From the NCBI GenBank assembly GCA_947175055.1, contig CAMWLJ010000014.1, positions 1-48,869 on the forward strand: 48,869 nucleotides of DNA. The letters run 5' to 3'. Under the pieces are notes generated by a model that saw only the letters and a program-made list of their open reading frames with translations, was not told the DNA's origin and did no database searches. Made by a program: the position numbers and the translations under genes. Positions 8,466 through 19,378 of the stretch are shown here, piece after piece (the stretch's first letter is position 1; every line of letters begins with the position of its first letter). This DNA comes from an uncultured Lachnospiraceae bacterium. Its GTDB lineage: Bacteria > Bacillota > Clostridia > Lachnospirales > Lachnospiraceae.

Positions 8466-9443
8466 ATGAATATAGGGAAGATCGCGGAAATGGCCGGAGT
8501 ATCCAGAGCGGCCGTTTCCCGCTATTTTAACAACGGATATATCTCGGAGGAGAAACGGGAAGCCATCAGGCTGGTAGTAGAAAAGACCGGTTACCGGCCT
8601 TCGGTGCAGGCCCAGACGCTCAGGACGAAACGGACGAAGATGATCGGCGTGATCGTGCCTAAGATAGCGTCTGCCTCGATCGGCAGGATCGTGGAAGGCA
8701 TTCTTTCTATGATCAACGAGAATGGATACCAAATGTTGTTGGCTGTGACCCAGAACGATCCGAAGATGGAACTGGAGTATCTGGATGCATTTGGAGAGAA
8801 ACAAGTGGATGGGGTGATCCTTTTAGGCACTGTGTTTCAGGCGGAGCATAAGAAGATCCTGAAGAATTTCTCCGTTCCCGTGGTGATCGTGGGGCAGCAG
8901 ATGTCGGGATATAACTGTGTCTTTCACGATGATTATCATGCTTTTTATGATCTGACTAAGCTTTTCTTAGAGCGGGGCAGGACGAAACTGGGCTATATTG
9001 GGGCTATCCAGCAGGATGTGGCGGTGGGTTCTCAACGGTATCGGGCCTTCTGTGATGCCGTGCGGGATATGGGCCATGAGGAGCTTGTGGGCCGTTATGT
9101 GACGGCATCCTTTTCCATACGCTCCGGTTATGAGAAGGCCGGAGAGTTATTGGCGCGCTATCAGGATCTGGACGGCCTGATCTGTGCCACTGATACGATG
9201 GCGGCGGGCGCACAGCAGTATCTCAGGGAGCAGGGGATCAAGGTGCCGGAGCAGATCTTACTGGGCGGACAGGGGGATGCCGAGATCGTGAGAGTGGCGA
9301 TCCCGTCCCTGATCACACTGCACTATTCTTATGAGAAAAGCGGGGAGATCGCGGTACAGATGTTGATGGAGGCATTGGCAGATAAGGATGCACGGCAGGC
9401 TTCCAAGGAGATGCGGCTGGGGTATCATATTGTGGAGGCGTAG
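8466..9443 (+). CDS. LacI-family sugar-responsive repressor
   Basis: A 325-residue LacI/GalR-type regulator. The N-terminal helix-turn-helix reads IGKIAEMAGVSRAAVSRYFN, followed by the hinge region and a periplasmic-binding-protein-like effector domain (about 60-325). GGAG lies 5 nt before the ATG. It follows the GH13 gene by 104 nt on the same strand, and three CG-centred operators lie before that gene and the phosphatase gene, so it is most likely their regulator. No convincing operator was found directly before its own start. The effector is probably a sugar of the alpha-glucoside pathway, by inference from context. Confidence 0.88.
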   Translation: MNIGKIAEMAGVSRAAVSRYFNNGYISEEKREAIRLVVEKTGYRPSVQAQTLRTKRTKMIGVIVPKIASASIGRIVEGILSMINENGYQMLLAVTQNDPKMELEYLDAFGEKQVDGVILLGTVFQAEHKKILKNFSVPVVIVGQQMSGYNCVFHDDYHAFYDLTKLFLERGRTKLGYIGAIQQDVAVGSQRYRAFCDAVRDMGHEELVGRYVTASFSIRSGYEKAGELLARYQDLDGLICATDTMAAGAQQYLREQGIKVPEQILLGGQGDAEIVRVAIPSLITLHYSYEKSGEIAVQMLMEALADKDARQASKEMRLGYHIVEA

Positions 9444-9518
9444 CGGGAGAAGTGCTTCCGGTCTTTGCGATAAGAGAGCAGTTTTGAGTGCTTGTTACTT
9501 CTATAAGTAATTTTGTAC

Positions 9519-9547
9519 TTGTGAATATGTCTGATATATACTATAAT
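9519..9547 (+). promoter_or_regulatory. Promoter of ptsHI
   Basis: TTGTGA at 9519-9524 and a perfect TATAAT at 9542-9547 are 17 bp apart, about 90 nt before ptsH. The surrounding 9480-9620 stretch is AT-rich. A small 6-bp stem at 9495-9510 precedes it. Confidence 0.6.
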
Positions 9548-9638
9548 GATGTAATATAATTATACAAAACGACGAATCAGTCAGAGGCAGAATTATTTCA
9601 ATTTTAAAAAATGACAAATTATAAGGAGGAAACACAAC

Positions 9639-9896
9639 ATGAAGAAATTTGAGTATGTCATCAAGGATGAGGTAGGGATTCATGCGAGACCGGCAGGGCT
9701 TTTGGTAAAGGAAGCGAAGAAGTATCAGAGTAAGGTTTCCATCACGAAAGACGGTAAATCAGCCGAAGCTACGAAGTTGATGGCACTTATGGGACTGGGT
9801 GTAAAGTGCGGTGAGAATGTGGAAGTATCCGTGGAAGGTGCGGATGAGGATGCTGCATTCGAGGGTATCAAGGCATTTTTCGAGGCTAATCTCTAA
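9639..9896 (+). CDS. ptsH: HPr-family phosphocarrier protein
   Basis: An 85-residue HPr-like carrier that would take phosphate from enzyme I and pass it to sugar-specific EII proteins in the cytoplasm. The active His15 sits in GIHARPAG. The place of the regulatory Ser46 of Gram-positive HPr is Lys46, in ATKLMALMGLG, with Thr45 beside it. Without Ser46 it should not be a normal target of HPr kinase, nor a normal CcpA co-regulator. AAGGAGG stands 11 nt before the start. The next gene encodes enzyme I. It may be the general HPr of this strain or a second, dedicated one; this needs the rest of the genome. Confidence 0.92.
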   Translation: MKKFEYVIKDEVGIHARPAGLLVKEAKKYQSKVSITKDGKSAEATKLMALMGLGVKCGENVEVSVEGADEDAAFEGIKAFFEANL

Positions 9897-9933
9897 AAAT
9901 ATGAAGCAGATTATAGAGGAGGCAGGGGAAACT

Positions 9934-11556
9934 ATGGTGAAGTTATCCGGAAAAGCGGTTTATAAAGGGGTGGTCATCGGACCTGTTGCGGTTTTGAAGA
10001 AGGACGACCAACAGGTCAAGCGGACCAAGATCACGGATGTGGACGCCGAACTCGCACGTCTTAAGCAGGCCGGAGAGCAGGCTGCGGAGCAGCTGCAGAG
10101 GCTGTATGACAAGGCTGTTAAGGAAGTCGGTGAAGCAAGCGCGGCTATTTTTGAAGTACACCAGATGATGTTGGAGGACGATGACTATCTGGATGCGATC
10201 CACAATATGATCCAGACAGAGATGGTGAATGCAGAGTATGCGGTTGCCGTTACGGGGGACAACTTCTCGGAGATGTTTGCCAATATGGATGACGATTATA
10301 TGAAGGCGAGAGCGGCGGATGTGAAGGATATCTCCAACCGTCTCGTAAGGAATCTTATGGGACAGGAGGACGTGGATCTGGCATCTATGGAGCCTTCCAT
10401 TATCGTTGCGGACGATCTAAGTCCCAGTGAGACCGTGCAGATGGATAAATCGAAGATCCTTGCGTTTGTGACGGTGCACGGCTCCACCAATTCGCATACG
10501 GCGATTCTTGCCAGAATGATGAATATTCCGGCGTTGATCGGGGTACCTATGAATCTGGACGAGATACACACAGGCATGAAGGCCGTGGTTGATGGTTTCA
10601 AAGGGGAAGTGATCTTCGAGCCTTCCGAGGAGATCTGCGCCGAGGTGGAAGGGAAGATCCGTGAGGAACAGGAGAAGCTAAGGCTTTTGCAGACCTTGAA
10701 GGGCAAGGAAAATGTAACGCCTTCCGGGCAGAAGATCAATATTTACGCTAATATCGGCAGTGTTTCCGATGTGGGCTATGTGCTGGAGAATGATGCGGGC
10801 GGTATCGGGCTTTTCCGCAGCGAGTTTTTGTATCTGGGCAGAGATGACTTCCCGACGGAGGAAGAACAGTTCCAGGCATACAGACAGGTGGTACAGACCA
10901 TGGCGGGTAAGAAGGTCATCATCCGTACACTGGATATTGGTGCAGATAAGCAGGTTGACTACTTTAATCTGGGCAAAGAGGATAACCCGGCACTTGGCTA
11001 TCGGGCGATCCGTATCTGCTTAAAGCAGCCGGATATTTTCAAGACCCAGCTGCGGGCGCTTCTGCGGGCGGCTATGTATGGCAATCTTTCCATCATGTAT
11101 CCGATGATCATTTCCGTTGAGGAAGTGAAGCGGATCTATGAGATCGTAGACGAGGTGAAGGCGGAGCTGGATGAGGCGCAGATTCCTTATAAGGTGCCGG
11201 AGCAAGGTATCATGATCGAGACGCCAGCGGCGGTGATGGTCAGTGAGGAACTGGCGCAGATCGTGGACTTTTTCAGCATAGGAACCAACGATCTGACACA
11301 GTATACGCTGGCTCTTGACAGGCAGAACGCGAAGTTGGATGATTTCTATGATCCGCATCATCCGGCAGTACTGCGGATGATCAAGATGGTGACGGACAAC
11401 GCCCACAAGTACGGCAAATGGTCCGGCATCTGCGGTGAGCTGGGAGCCGATCTGGAACTTACAGAAGAATTTCTACGGATGGGACTTGACGAACTGTCAG
11501 TGGCGCCGTCGATGGTGCTGCGGGTGAGGAAAGTGGTCAGGGAAGCGGATGTATAG
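9934..11556 (+). CDS. ptsI: PTS enzyme I (phosphoenolpyruvate-protein phosphotransferase)
   Basis: A 540-residue enzyme I, which takes phosphate from phosphoenolpyruvate and gives it to HPr. The phosphorylated His188 lies in GSTNSHTAILAR, the PEP-binding barrel shows GLFRSEFLY, and the C-terminal Cys500 in SGICGELG matches the conserved active-site cysteine. Length is slightly shorter than the usual 570 or so residues but all domains are present. I start at 9934, 37 nt after ptsH; an in-frame ATG at 9901 would add eleven residues that fit the family less well. It forms an operon with ptsH and would energise the EIIBCA encoded at 14255. Confidence 0.95.
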   Translation: MVKLSGKAVYKGVVIGPVAVLKKDDQQVKRTKITDVDAELARLKQAGEQAAEQLQRLYDKAVKEVGEASAAIFEVHQMMLEDDDYLDAIHNMIQTEMVNAEYAVAVTGDNFSEMFANMDDDYMKARAADVKDISNRLVRNLMGQEDVDLASMEPSIIVADDLSPSETVQMDKSKILAFVTVHGSTNSHTAILARMMNIPALIGVPMNLDEIHTGMKAVVDGFKGEVIFEPSEEICAEVEGKIREEQEKLRLLQTLKGKENVTPSGQKINIYANIGSVSDVGYVLENDAGGIGLFRSEFLYLGRDDFPTEEEQFQAYRQVVQTMAGKKVIIRTLDIGADKQVDYFNLGKEDNPALGYRAIRICLKQPDIFKTQLRALLRAAMYGNLSIMYPMIISVEEVKRIYEIVDEVKAELDEAQIPYKVPEQGIMIETPAAVMVSEELAQIVDFFSIGTNDLTQYTLALDRQNAKLDDFYDPHHPAVLRMIKMVTDNAHKYGKWSGICGELGADLELTEEFLRMGLDELSVAPSMVLRVRKVVREADV

Positions 11557-11605
11557 GATCCGGTTTTTGCTGGCATATGTTTTGCAATCGCAGGCAAAGC
11601 TTTTC

Positions 11606-11634
11606 TTGAAATCGTGAAATAGAAATGCTATATT
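11606..11634 (+). promoter_or_regulatory. Strong promoter with extended -10 after ptsI
   Basis: TTGAAA at 11606-11611 and TATATT at 11629-11634 are 17 bp apart, and TGC directly precedes the -10 box. The predicted start (about 11641) puts the hairpin at 11646-11691 at the very 5' end of the transcript. Confidence 0.65.
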
Positions 11635-11645
11635 AGAAATACAAA

Positions 11646-11721
11646 AGAAAATCCACCCCGTACTCGGTCGAAGTTTAGGGGTGGACTTTCTATGTATGGC
11701 TACTTACAAGACGTAAAATGA
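11646..11721 (+). promoter_or_regulatory. 5' leader hairpin over a possible 9-codon leader peptide
   Basis: TCCACCCC at 11652-11659 pairs perfectly with GGGGTGGA at 11678-11685, and flanking AGAAA/TTTCT extends the stem after one mismatch. The loop is 18 nt. The 3' arm contains GGGGTGG, which looks like a ribosome binding site 7 nt before an ATG at 11692. That ATG opens a 9-codon frame (MYGYLQDVK, stop at 11719-11721). Folding would mask this site. There is no long T-run, so it is not a clear terminator. Confidence 0.45.
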
Positions 11722-11796
11722 ATGTAGGCAATGCCAAGCGGGAAAGCCCAAAGGTCATTTGGCAAAAGAGAAAACAGTGACAGGAGAAAACGGAAA

Positions 11797-12264
11797 ATGT
11801 CGATCGAGAGAGTAAAAGCTTATATGAAACAATATGGTATGGAAGAACGGGTCCGGGAATTTGACGTGTCCAGCGCTACGGTGGAGCTGGCGGCCGCGGC
11901 GCTCAACTGCGAACCGCAGCGGATCGCGAAGACGCTTTCTTTTCTGCAGGGGGATAAGGCAGTATTGGTCTGCACGGCGGGAGACGCGAAGGTGGACAAC
12001 CACAAATATAAGGAACGATTTGGCATGAAAGCGAAAATGCTTTCCTTCGAGGAAGTAGAGGAGATGACAGGACATGCGGTGGGTGGTGTCTGTCCTTTTG
12101 CGGTGAAGGAGGGGGTACCGGTCTATCTGGATGTGTCTCTGCAGCGGTTTGAGACGGTGTATCCAGCCTGCGGGAGCGCCAACAGTGCGATTGAGTTAAC
12201 GATCCCGGAACTGGAGAAATGTTCCGGATATGAAGCGTGGGTGGATGTCTGTAAGGGATATTAA
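11797..12264 (+). CDS. YbaK/EbsC-family aminoacyl-tRNA deacylase
   Basis: A 155-residue single-domain protein of the YbaK/ProX family (PF04073), whose members hydrolyse mischarged aminoacyl-tRNA such as Cys-tRNA(Pro) or Ala-tRNA(Pro). The family signs KTLSF, a lysine-rich centre (DAKVDNHKYKERFG) and GGVCPFAV are all visible. Length matches stand-alone family members. AGGAG at 11782-11786 supports the start; the reading frame extends upstream, but that part is low-complexity and unlike the family. A strong promoter and a structured leader of about 150 nt precede it, which suggests regulated expression. The precise tRNA substrate is unknown. Confidence 0.85.
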   Translation: MSIERVKAYMKQYGMEERVREFDVSSATVELAAAALNCEPQRIAKTLSFLQGDKAVLVCTAGDAKVDNHKYKERFGMKAKMLSFEEVEEMTGHAVGGVCPFAVKEGVPVYLDVSLQRFETVYPACGSANSAIELTIPELEKCSGYEAWVDVCKGY

Positions 12265-12295
12265 GTGATCTGCTTAGGAGGAACCGCGGGGCAAT

Positions 12296-12973
12296 ATGGC
12301 AGAACAGGAATATTTTAAGAGCGCTTTGTCTGATTTTACATACGAGGCGGCCAGCGGCGGGGCGATCCGTCATCTGGCAGATCTGGGTTATACGGTCAAA
12401 CAGATCAGCGGGCAGCTGTCTTTTCCGACACCTTATGGAAGAGTGCAGAAGACGGTCTGGCATAGGCTGTTTGAAACGGGCGTCCTGCTGGCGGAAGAAC
12501 CGGGCAGCGGGAAGAGACAGAGCGGAGGCAGAGCCGAGTATGTGATGGAGAGGGACAAATACGGCAGGACCAGCTTTCGCCTGGCGGCAAAGGATGTTGA
12601 GGAGAAAGACGGCAAGATCTGTTGGAAGGAACGCAAGTTCGGAGAGGGCGGCGAAGCCGGCAGGAGTCTGGCGGTGTATCTGGCGGATAAGTATAAGGAA
12701 AATAACGGTGAAGCATATATTTCCTGTAGCTTTGGCTTGTTGCTGCATAAGGAGCCGGCTGTGTTTGAAGCGGTTCTTGCAGCTTTGAATGAACGGCAGC
12801 AGGAGTATATAACCGGGCTTCCCTGGGAGGGGAAGCGCTGCTATCACAAGCTGGATCAGCGGATGCAGGAGATCGCGGTCAAGCTGTACCATGTCGGGAA
12901 ACTGCGGGAGACATGCTTCTTCATGAAGACAGAGGAGAAAGTGACCGTAGAACCGCAGGGAGATCAGGGGTAG
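12296..12973 (+). CDS. Uncharacterised protein
   Basis: I do not recognise this 225-residue protein. Its first 60 residues, with a segment LADLGYTVKQISGQLSF, could form a helix-turn-helix-like fold, and the C-terminal half is rich in charged helices. There is no signal peptide or membrane segment. Codon use looks like its neighbours and it lies 31 nt after the deacylase gene on the same strand, so it is probably co-transcribed. AGGAGG is 14 nt before the ATG, a rather long spacing, and no better start is in frame. The reading frame is long and uninterrupted, so the gene is probably real; its function is open. Confidence 0.7.
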   Translation: MAEQEYFKSALSDFTYEAASGGAIRHLADLGYTVKQISGQLSFPTPYGRVQKTVWHRLFETGVLLAEEPGSGKRQSGGRAEYVMERDKYGRTSFRLAAKDVEEKDGKICWKERKFGEGGEAGRSLAVYLADKYKENNGEAYISCSFGLLLHKEPAVFEAVLAALNERQQEYITGLPWEGKRCYHKLDQRMQEIAVKLYHVGKLRETCFFMKTEEKVTVEPQGDQG

Positions 12974-13100
12974 AAGTTGTGACGCCATTCTTGTGAAAAG
13001 GGCGGTATCTATAGAAACAGTGTATTACTGTCAGACTGCCTAAAATTGTCCTGCCAATTTTGGTCAAAAGAGAGAAAAGGGAGGATGCGGCAGGATACCG

Positions 13101-13129
13101 TTGACTTTTCAAAATGGCTGTGATAAGGT
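13101..13129 (+). promoter_or_regulatory. Promoter of the licT-type operon
   Basis: TTGACT at 13101-13106 and TAAGGT at 13124-13129 are 17 bp apart. Transcription would start near 13136, directly before the RAT element. The stretch 12974-13100 holds two short hairpins (one pairing AAAATTG with CAATTTT near 13040) without T-runs and no gene. Confidence 0.5.
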
Positions 13130-13142
13130 CATATCATCAAAG

Positions 13143-13171
13143 GGATAGTGATTGCGTAAGCAAGCTAAACT
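13143..13171 (+). promoter_or_regulatory. RAT (ribonucleic antiterminator) element for a LicT/BglG protein
   Basis: The segment begins GGATAGTGATTGCG and ends GCTAAAC. It follows the known RAT consensus of LicT/SacY/BglG proteins (GGATTGTTACTGC...GCAGGCAAAACC) closely. Its last 5 nt are also the first bases of the terminator stem, so RAT folding and terminator folding exclude one another. Confidence 0.8.
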
Positions 13172-13235
13172 TATATGCAGATTTTTCGGAAGCGTGTTCT
13201 TTCGGATTTGTTTGTGCATATAAGTTTTTTTATTT
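13167..13235 (+). terminator. Conditional terminator overlapping the RAT
   Basis: A perfect 13-bp stem (13167-13179 with 13215-13227) runs into a T-rich tail TTTTTTTATTTT. It lies before the antiterminator gene. Binding of that protein to the RAT should stop it forming and let the operon be read. Confidence 0.85.
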
Positions 13236-13293
13236 TCGCGGATAACGAGCCAAGTGTCGGCTTGCAGACATAGTGAGAGGAAAGGAACGACAG

Positions 13294-14139
13294 ATGAAGA
13301 TTTGGAAAGCCTTAAACAATAATGTTGCGGTTGTTTTGGATGAAAAGGGACAGGAAAAGATTGTGATGGGAAAGGGCATCTGCTTCAAGAAGGGGGCAGG
13401 TGACAGCATTTCTGATGACAGCATCGATAAGACTTTCTCTCTCTCAGGGGCGGAGGCGAACAGCAAGTTCCAGGTTCTGATCCAGGATGTCCCGATGGAG
13501 CACATTGCGCTTGGAGAGGAGATCATAGCGGAGGCCAAAACACGTTTGGGCAACAAGATGAACGATATGATCTATATTTCGCTGATCGATCATGTGCATA
13601 CTTCCATCGTCCGCTGTCAGGAAGGGATAACGGTGAAGAATATGCTGCTGTGGGATATCCGCAGGTTCTACCGGGAGGAGTATCAGGTAGGATTGTGGGC
13701 GCTTGCCCTGATCAGGGAACGGTTTGGGGTGGCGCTGCCGGAGGATGAGGCGGGGTTCATCGCGCTTCATCTGGCGAATGCCCAGATGGACGAGGAGAAG
13801 ATGCACAATATGTATGAGATCACCCATATCATGCAGGAAGTGCTGAACATCGTGAAATATCATTTTAGTATACCGTTTAATGAGGACGATGTGTATTATT
13901 ACCGATTTGTCACGCATTTGAAATTTTTTGCCAAAAGGCTGACAGAGAAAAAGCTTTATGAGGAGGATGACAGCGACGACTTGTGGAGCGTCATCAGGAA
14001 GAAATATCCCGACGCTTTCTGCTGCGTGGAGAAAGTGACGGGGTTTGTCGAGAAGAAATATCAATACAGGCTGTCTAAAGACGAACAGCTTTATCTCACG
14101 ATCCATATAGAACGGGTCGTGAACAAGACAGTCCGCTGA
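13294..14139 (+). CDS. licT: LicT/BglG-family transcription antiterminator
   Basis: A 281-residue antiterminator: an RNA-binding CAT domain (1-55, MKIWKALNNNVAVVLDEKG) followed by two PRD domains that are phosphorylated by the PTS. PRD1 histidines are visible in SLIDHVHTS and FIALHLANA, PRD2 ones in RFVTHLKFF and LYLTIHIERV. In such systems EII phosphorylates PRD1 when no substrate is present and HPr phosphorylates PRD2 to activate. The ATG at 13294 starts the conserved N-terminus; a GTG at 13273 is rejected. Its RAT/terminator target is directly upstream and its EII and glycosidase genes directly downstream, so the circuit is complete here. Confidence 0.93.
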   Translation: MKIWKALNNNVAVVLDEKGQEKIVMGKGICFKKGAGDSISDDSIDKTFSLSGAEANSKFQVLIQDVPMEHIALGEEIIAEAKTRLGNKMNDMIYISLIDHVHTSIVRCQEGITVKNMLLWDIRRFYREEYQVGLWALALIRERFGVALPEDEAGFIALHLANAQMDEEKMHNMYEITHIMQEVLNIVKYHFSIPFNEDDVYYYRFVTHLKFFAKRLTEKKLYEEDDSDDLWSVIRKKYPDAFCCVEKVTGFVEKKYQYRLSKDEQLYLTIHIERVVNKTVR

Positions 14140-14224
14140 CCGGCAGCAGGACTACTATAACCATGTATGCCTGGATGGCGACGGCGCAGGCGAAGAGGTG
14201 CGTGTGCCGGCCAAACCTTCATAA

Positions 14225-17635
<3,411 letters not shown>

Positions 17636-17650
17636 AAGGGTTTGACAGGG

Positions 17651-18352
17651 CTATGGATCACCAGGCATGGATCCGGATAATTCCGCGGCCATTTCCTGCA
17701 TGTGCTGTTCCATGGCCTCACGCGCCCTTCCGGCGTCGCGGGCCATGGCGGCGTCAAGGATAGCCTTGTGGTATTTCAATCCGGAAGCTTTTCCGCGCTT
17801 ATGAACGATATCTTTCATCACCCGGGAGAGATTCGTGCAGATCATCTTGTAGGCAGACTCGAGCGTCTGATTGCCGCAGCAGGAGGCCAGTGTGGTATGG
17901 AAGGACACGTCTGCGGCGGCAAAGGCTTCTTCATCCGGCCCGGCGGCAGACATGGCATCGTAGTCTTGACAGAGCCGGGTCAAGTCTTCCTCGGACATGC
18001 GTAAGACTGCCAGCTCACAGAGCGGCCCTTCCATGACACAGCGGAATTCCAGCAACTCCCGGAATTCCCGCTCTGTCAGGCTGCCCGGGATATTCATGCG
18101 TGCCATGGCGTCGCTGAGTGAAAATTTGCGCACATAACTACCGTCACCGACTTTCGTCTCGATCAATCCCTCGCCGGCCAGTTTCTGGAGTGCATTGCGT
18201 ACGGTCACACGGCTGGTGCCGAAGATCTCACACAACTGCATTTCTCCGGGTAGGCGTTCTTCCGGCTTCCAGACTCCCGTCTCTATATTTTCTTTCATCT
18301 GGGCGATCACTTGATCGCTGATGCTGCTTCGTGTTACCGGATGTAATCCCAT
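17651..18352 (-). CDS. GntR-family (FadR/FCD type) repressor of the sugar-acid operon
   Basis: A 233-residue regulator with an N-terminal winged helix-turn-helix (RLPGEMQLCEIFGTSRVTVRN near 34-54) and a C-terminal helical FCD domain (about 90-225), which usually binds a metal and an organic acid. It is the last gene of a minus-strand operon after the dehydratase and aldolase genes, so it probably senses the sugar acid they degrade and controls the promoter at 21188-21216. The 45-bp palindrome there is the likely site. GGAGG is 13 nt before the ATG, which is somewhat distant. The family is certain; the effector is inferred. Confidence 0.9.
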   Translation of the reverse strand: MGLHPVTRSSISDQVIAQMKENIETGVWKPEERLPGEMQLCEIFGTSRVTVRNALQKLAGEGLIETKVGDGSYVRKFSLSDAMARMNIPGSLTEREFRELLEFRCVMEGPLCELAVLRMSEEDLTRLCQDYDAMSAAGPDEEAFAAADVSFHTTLASCCGNQTLESAYKMICTNLSRVMKDIVHKRGKASGLKYHKAILDAAMARDAGRAREAMEQHMQEMAAELSGSMPGDP

Positions 18353-18428
18353 AGCTGTGATCTGTCCTCCTGTCTTCTGTTACTTCCTGGTCTCTTTATC
18401 CCGGCAGACGTTGTTCTATCATGCTTCA

Positions 18429-19328
18429 TCATACAGGCAGCAGGCCTTCTCTTACGAGAAACGCATGCACTTTTTCCTGTTCGCACGCATCAAGGTCCAG
18501 TATCGGGAAGGTACATTTGGCACATGCGATGATGCCTAACTGACGTACCGCCTCTTTGACATAAGGAACAAAGGGTGCGCCGATGGTGTAGATATCCATA
18601 CAGCGGTTTATTCGCTGCTGCAGCAGGGCGATCTGCCCGACATCTTCGGCGTTCACTGCCTTGACCCAGTCTGAGCAGAGTTTCGGCGCCACGTTGGAGA
18701 TGCCGCAGATGGAGCCGTTTCCGCCGGAAAGCACATTGTGGGCAAAGTTATCGTCGAAACCGGAATAGATCTCAAAATCCGGCCGGATCGGTTTCACTGC
18801 CTTGATCAGTTCTCTTGTGTGGTCCATGCCGGCGATCGTATCTTTGATGCCGACGATATTCTTATGTTCTTTGGCAAGCCTGCGTACGACAGCCGGGCTG
18901 ATGGTATAGCCGGTACGGTCCGGGAAGTTGTAGATATAGACGGGCCCCTGAATTTCTTTTGCCATGCGGCTGTAAAAACCGTACATCTCCGCATCGCCGA
19001 AGGCAAAGTAGAAGGGCGGCACGATCATGACCGCGTCTGCGCCTGCAGCAAGGCAGGTGTTGGAGAGGGGAGCGATCTCTTCGGCGATCATATTCGCAGT
19101 GCCGATGATGACCTTCATGCGACCCGCGATGTGTTTAACGGCAAAGCGTGCGATCTCCTCACGCTGTTCAAGCGTCTGTCCAAAAAATTCTCCCAGACTT
19201 CCGCCGATCAGAACACCGTCTATCTCATTGGCGATCAGGTGGTCGTAAAAGCGTCCTGCACTTTCAAAGTCGATGGCGCCGTCCTGATGGAAAGGAGTGA
19301 TCGCCGGGCAGATCCATTTTGCATTCAT
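18429..19328 (-). CDS. DapA/NanA-family aldolase, probably for a 2-keto-3-deoxy sugar acid
   Basis: A 299-residue class I aldolase of the dihydrodipicolinate synthase superfamily. The Schiff-base Lys162 lies in GIKDT and the partner Tyr133 in YIYNFPDRTG; GGSLGEFF near residue 43 replaces the GTTGE of true DapA. That pattern and the neighbouring dehydratase gene point to cleavage of a 2-keto-3-deoxy sugar acid into pyruvate and an aldehyde, rather than lysine synthesis. The start has CGGAGG upstream at good spacing. It lies 50 nt after the dehydratase gene on the same strand. The chain length of the sugar acid cannot be fixed from sequence. Confidence 0.88.
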   Translation of the reverse strand: MNAKWICPAITPFHQDGAIDFESAGRFYDHLIANEIDGVLIGGSLGEFFGQTLEQREEIARFAVKHIAGRMKVIIGTANMIAEEIAPLSNTCLAAGADAVMIVPPFYFAFGDAEMYGFYSRMAKEIQGPVYIYNFPDRTGYTISPAVVRRLAKEHKNIVGIKDTIAGMDHTRELIKAVKPIRPDFEIYSGFDDNFAHNVLSGGNGSICGISNVAPKLCSDWVKAVNAEDVGQIALLQQRINRCMDIYTIGAPFVPYVKEAVRQLGIIACAKCTFPILDLDACEQEKVHAFLVREGLLPV

Positions 19329-19378
19329 AAGTTATTCCTCCGTATGTTTGAGCAGATTCTTCCTGCCTGTATTGAGCG

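Noticed and set aside
9495..9510. Small hairpin TTACTT/AAGTAA as terminator of the LacI gene
   Set aside because: Six A/T-rich pairs followed by only four T residues are too weak for a confident terminator.
11903..12988. Minus-strand open frame of 361 codons
   Set aside because: It crosses two plus-strand genes and their junction, without start signals or recognisable domains.
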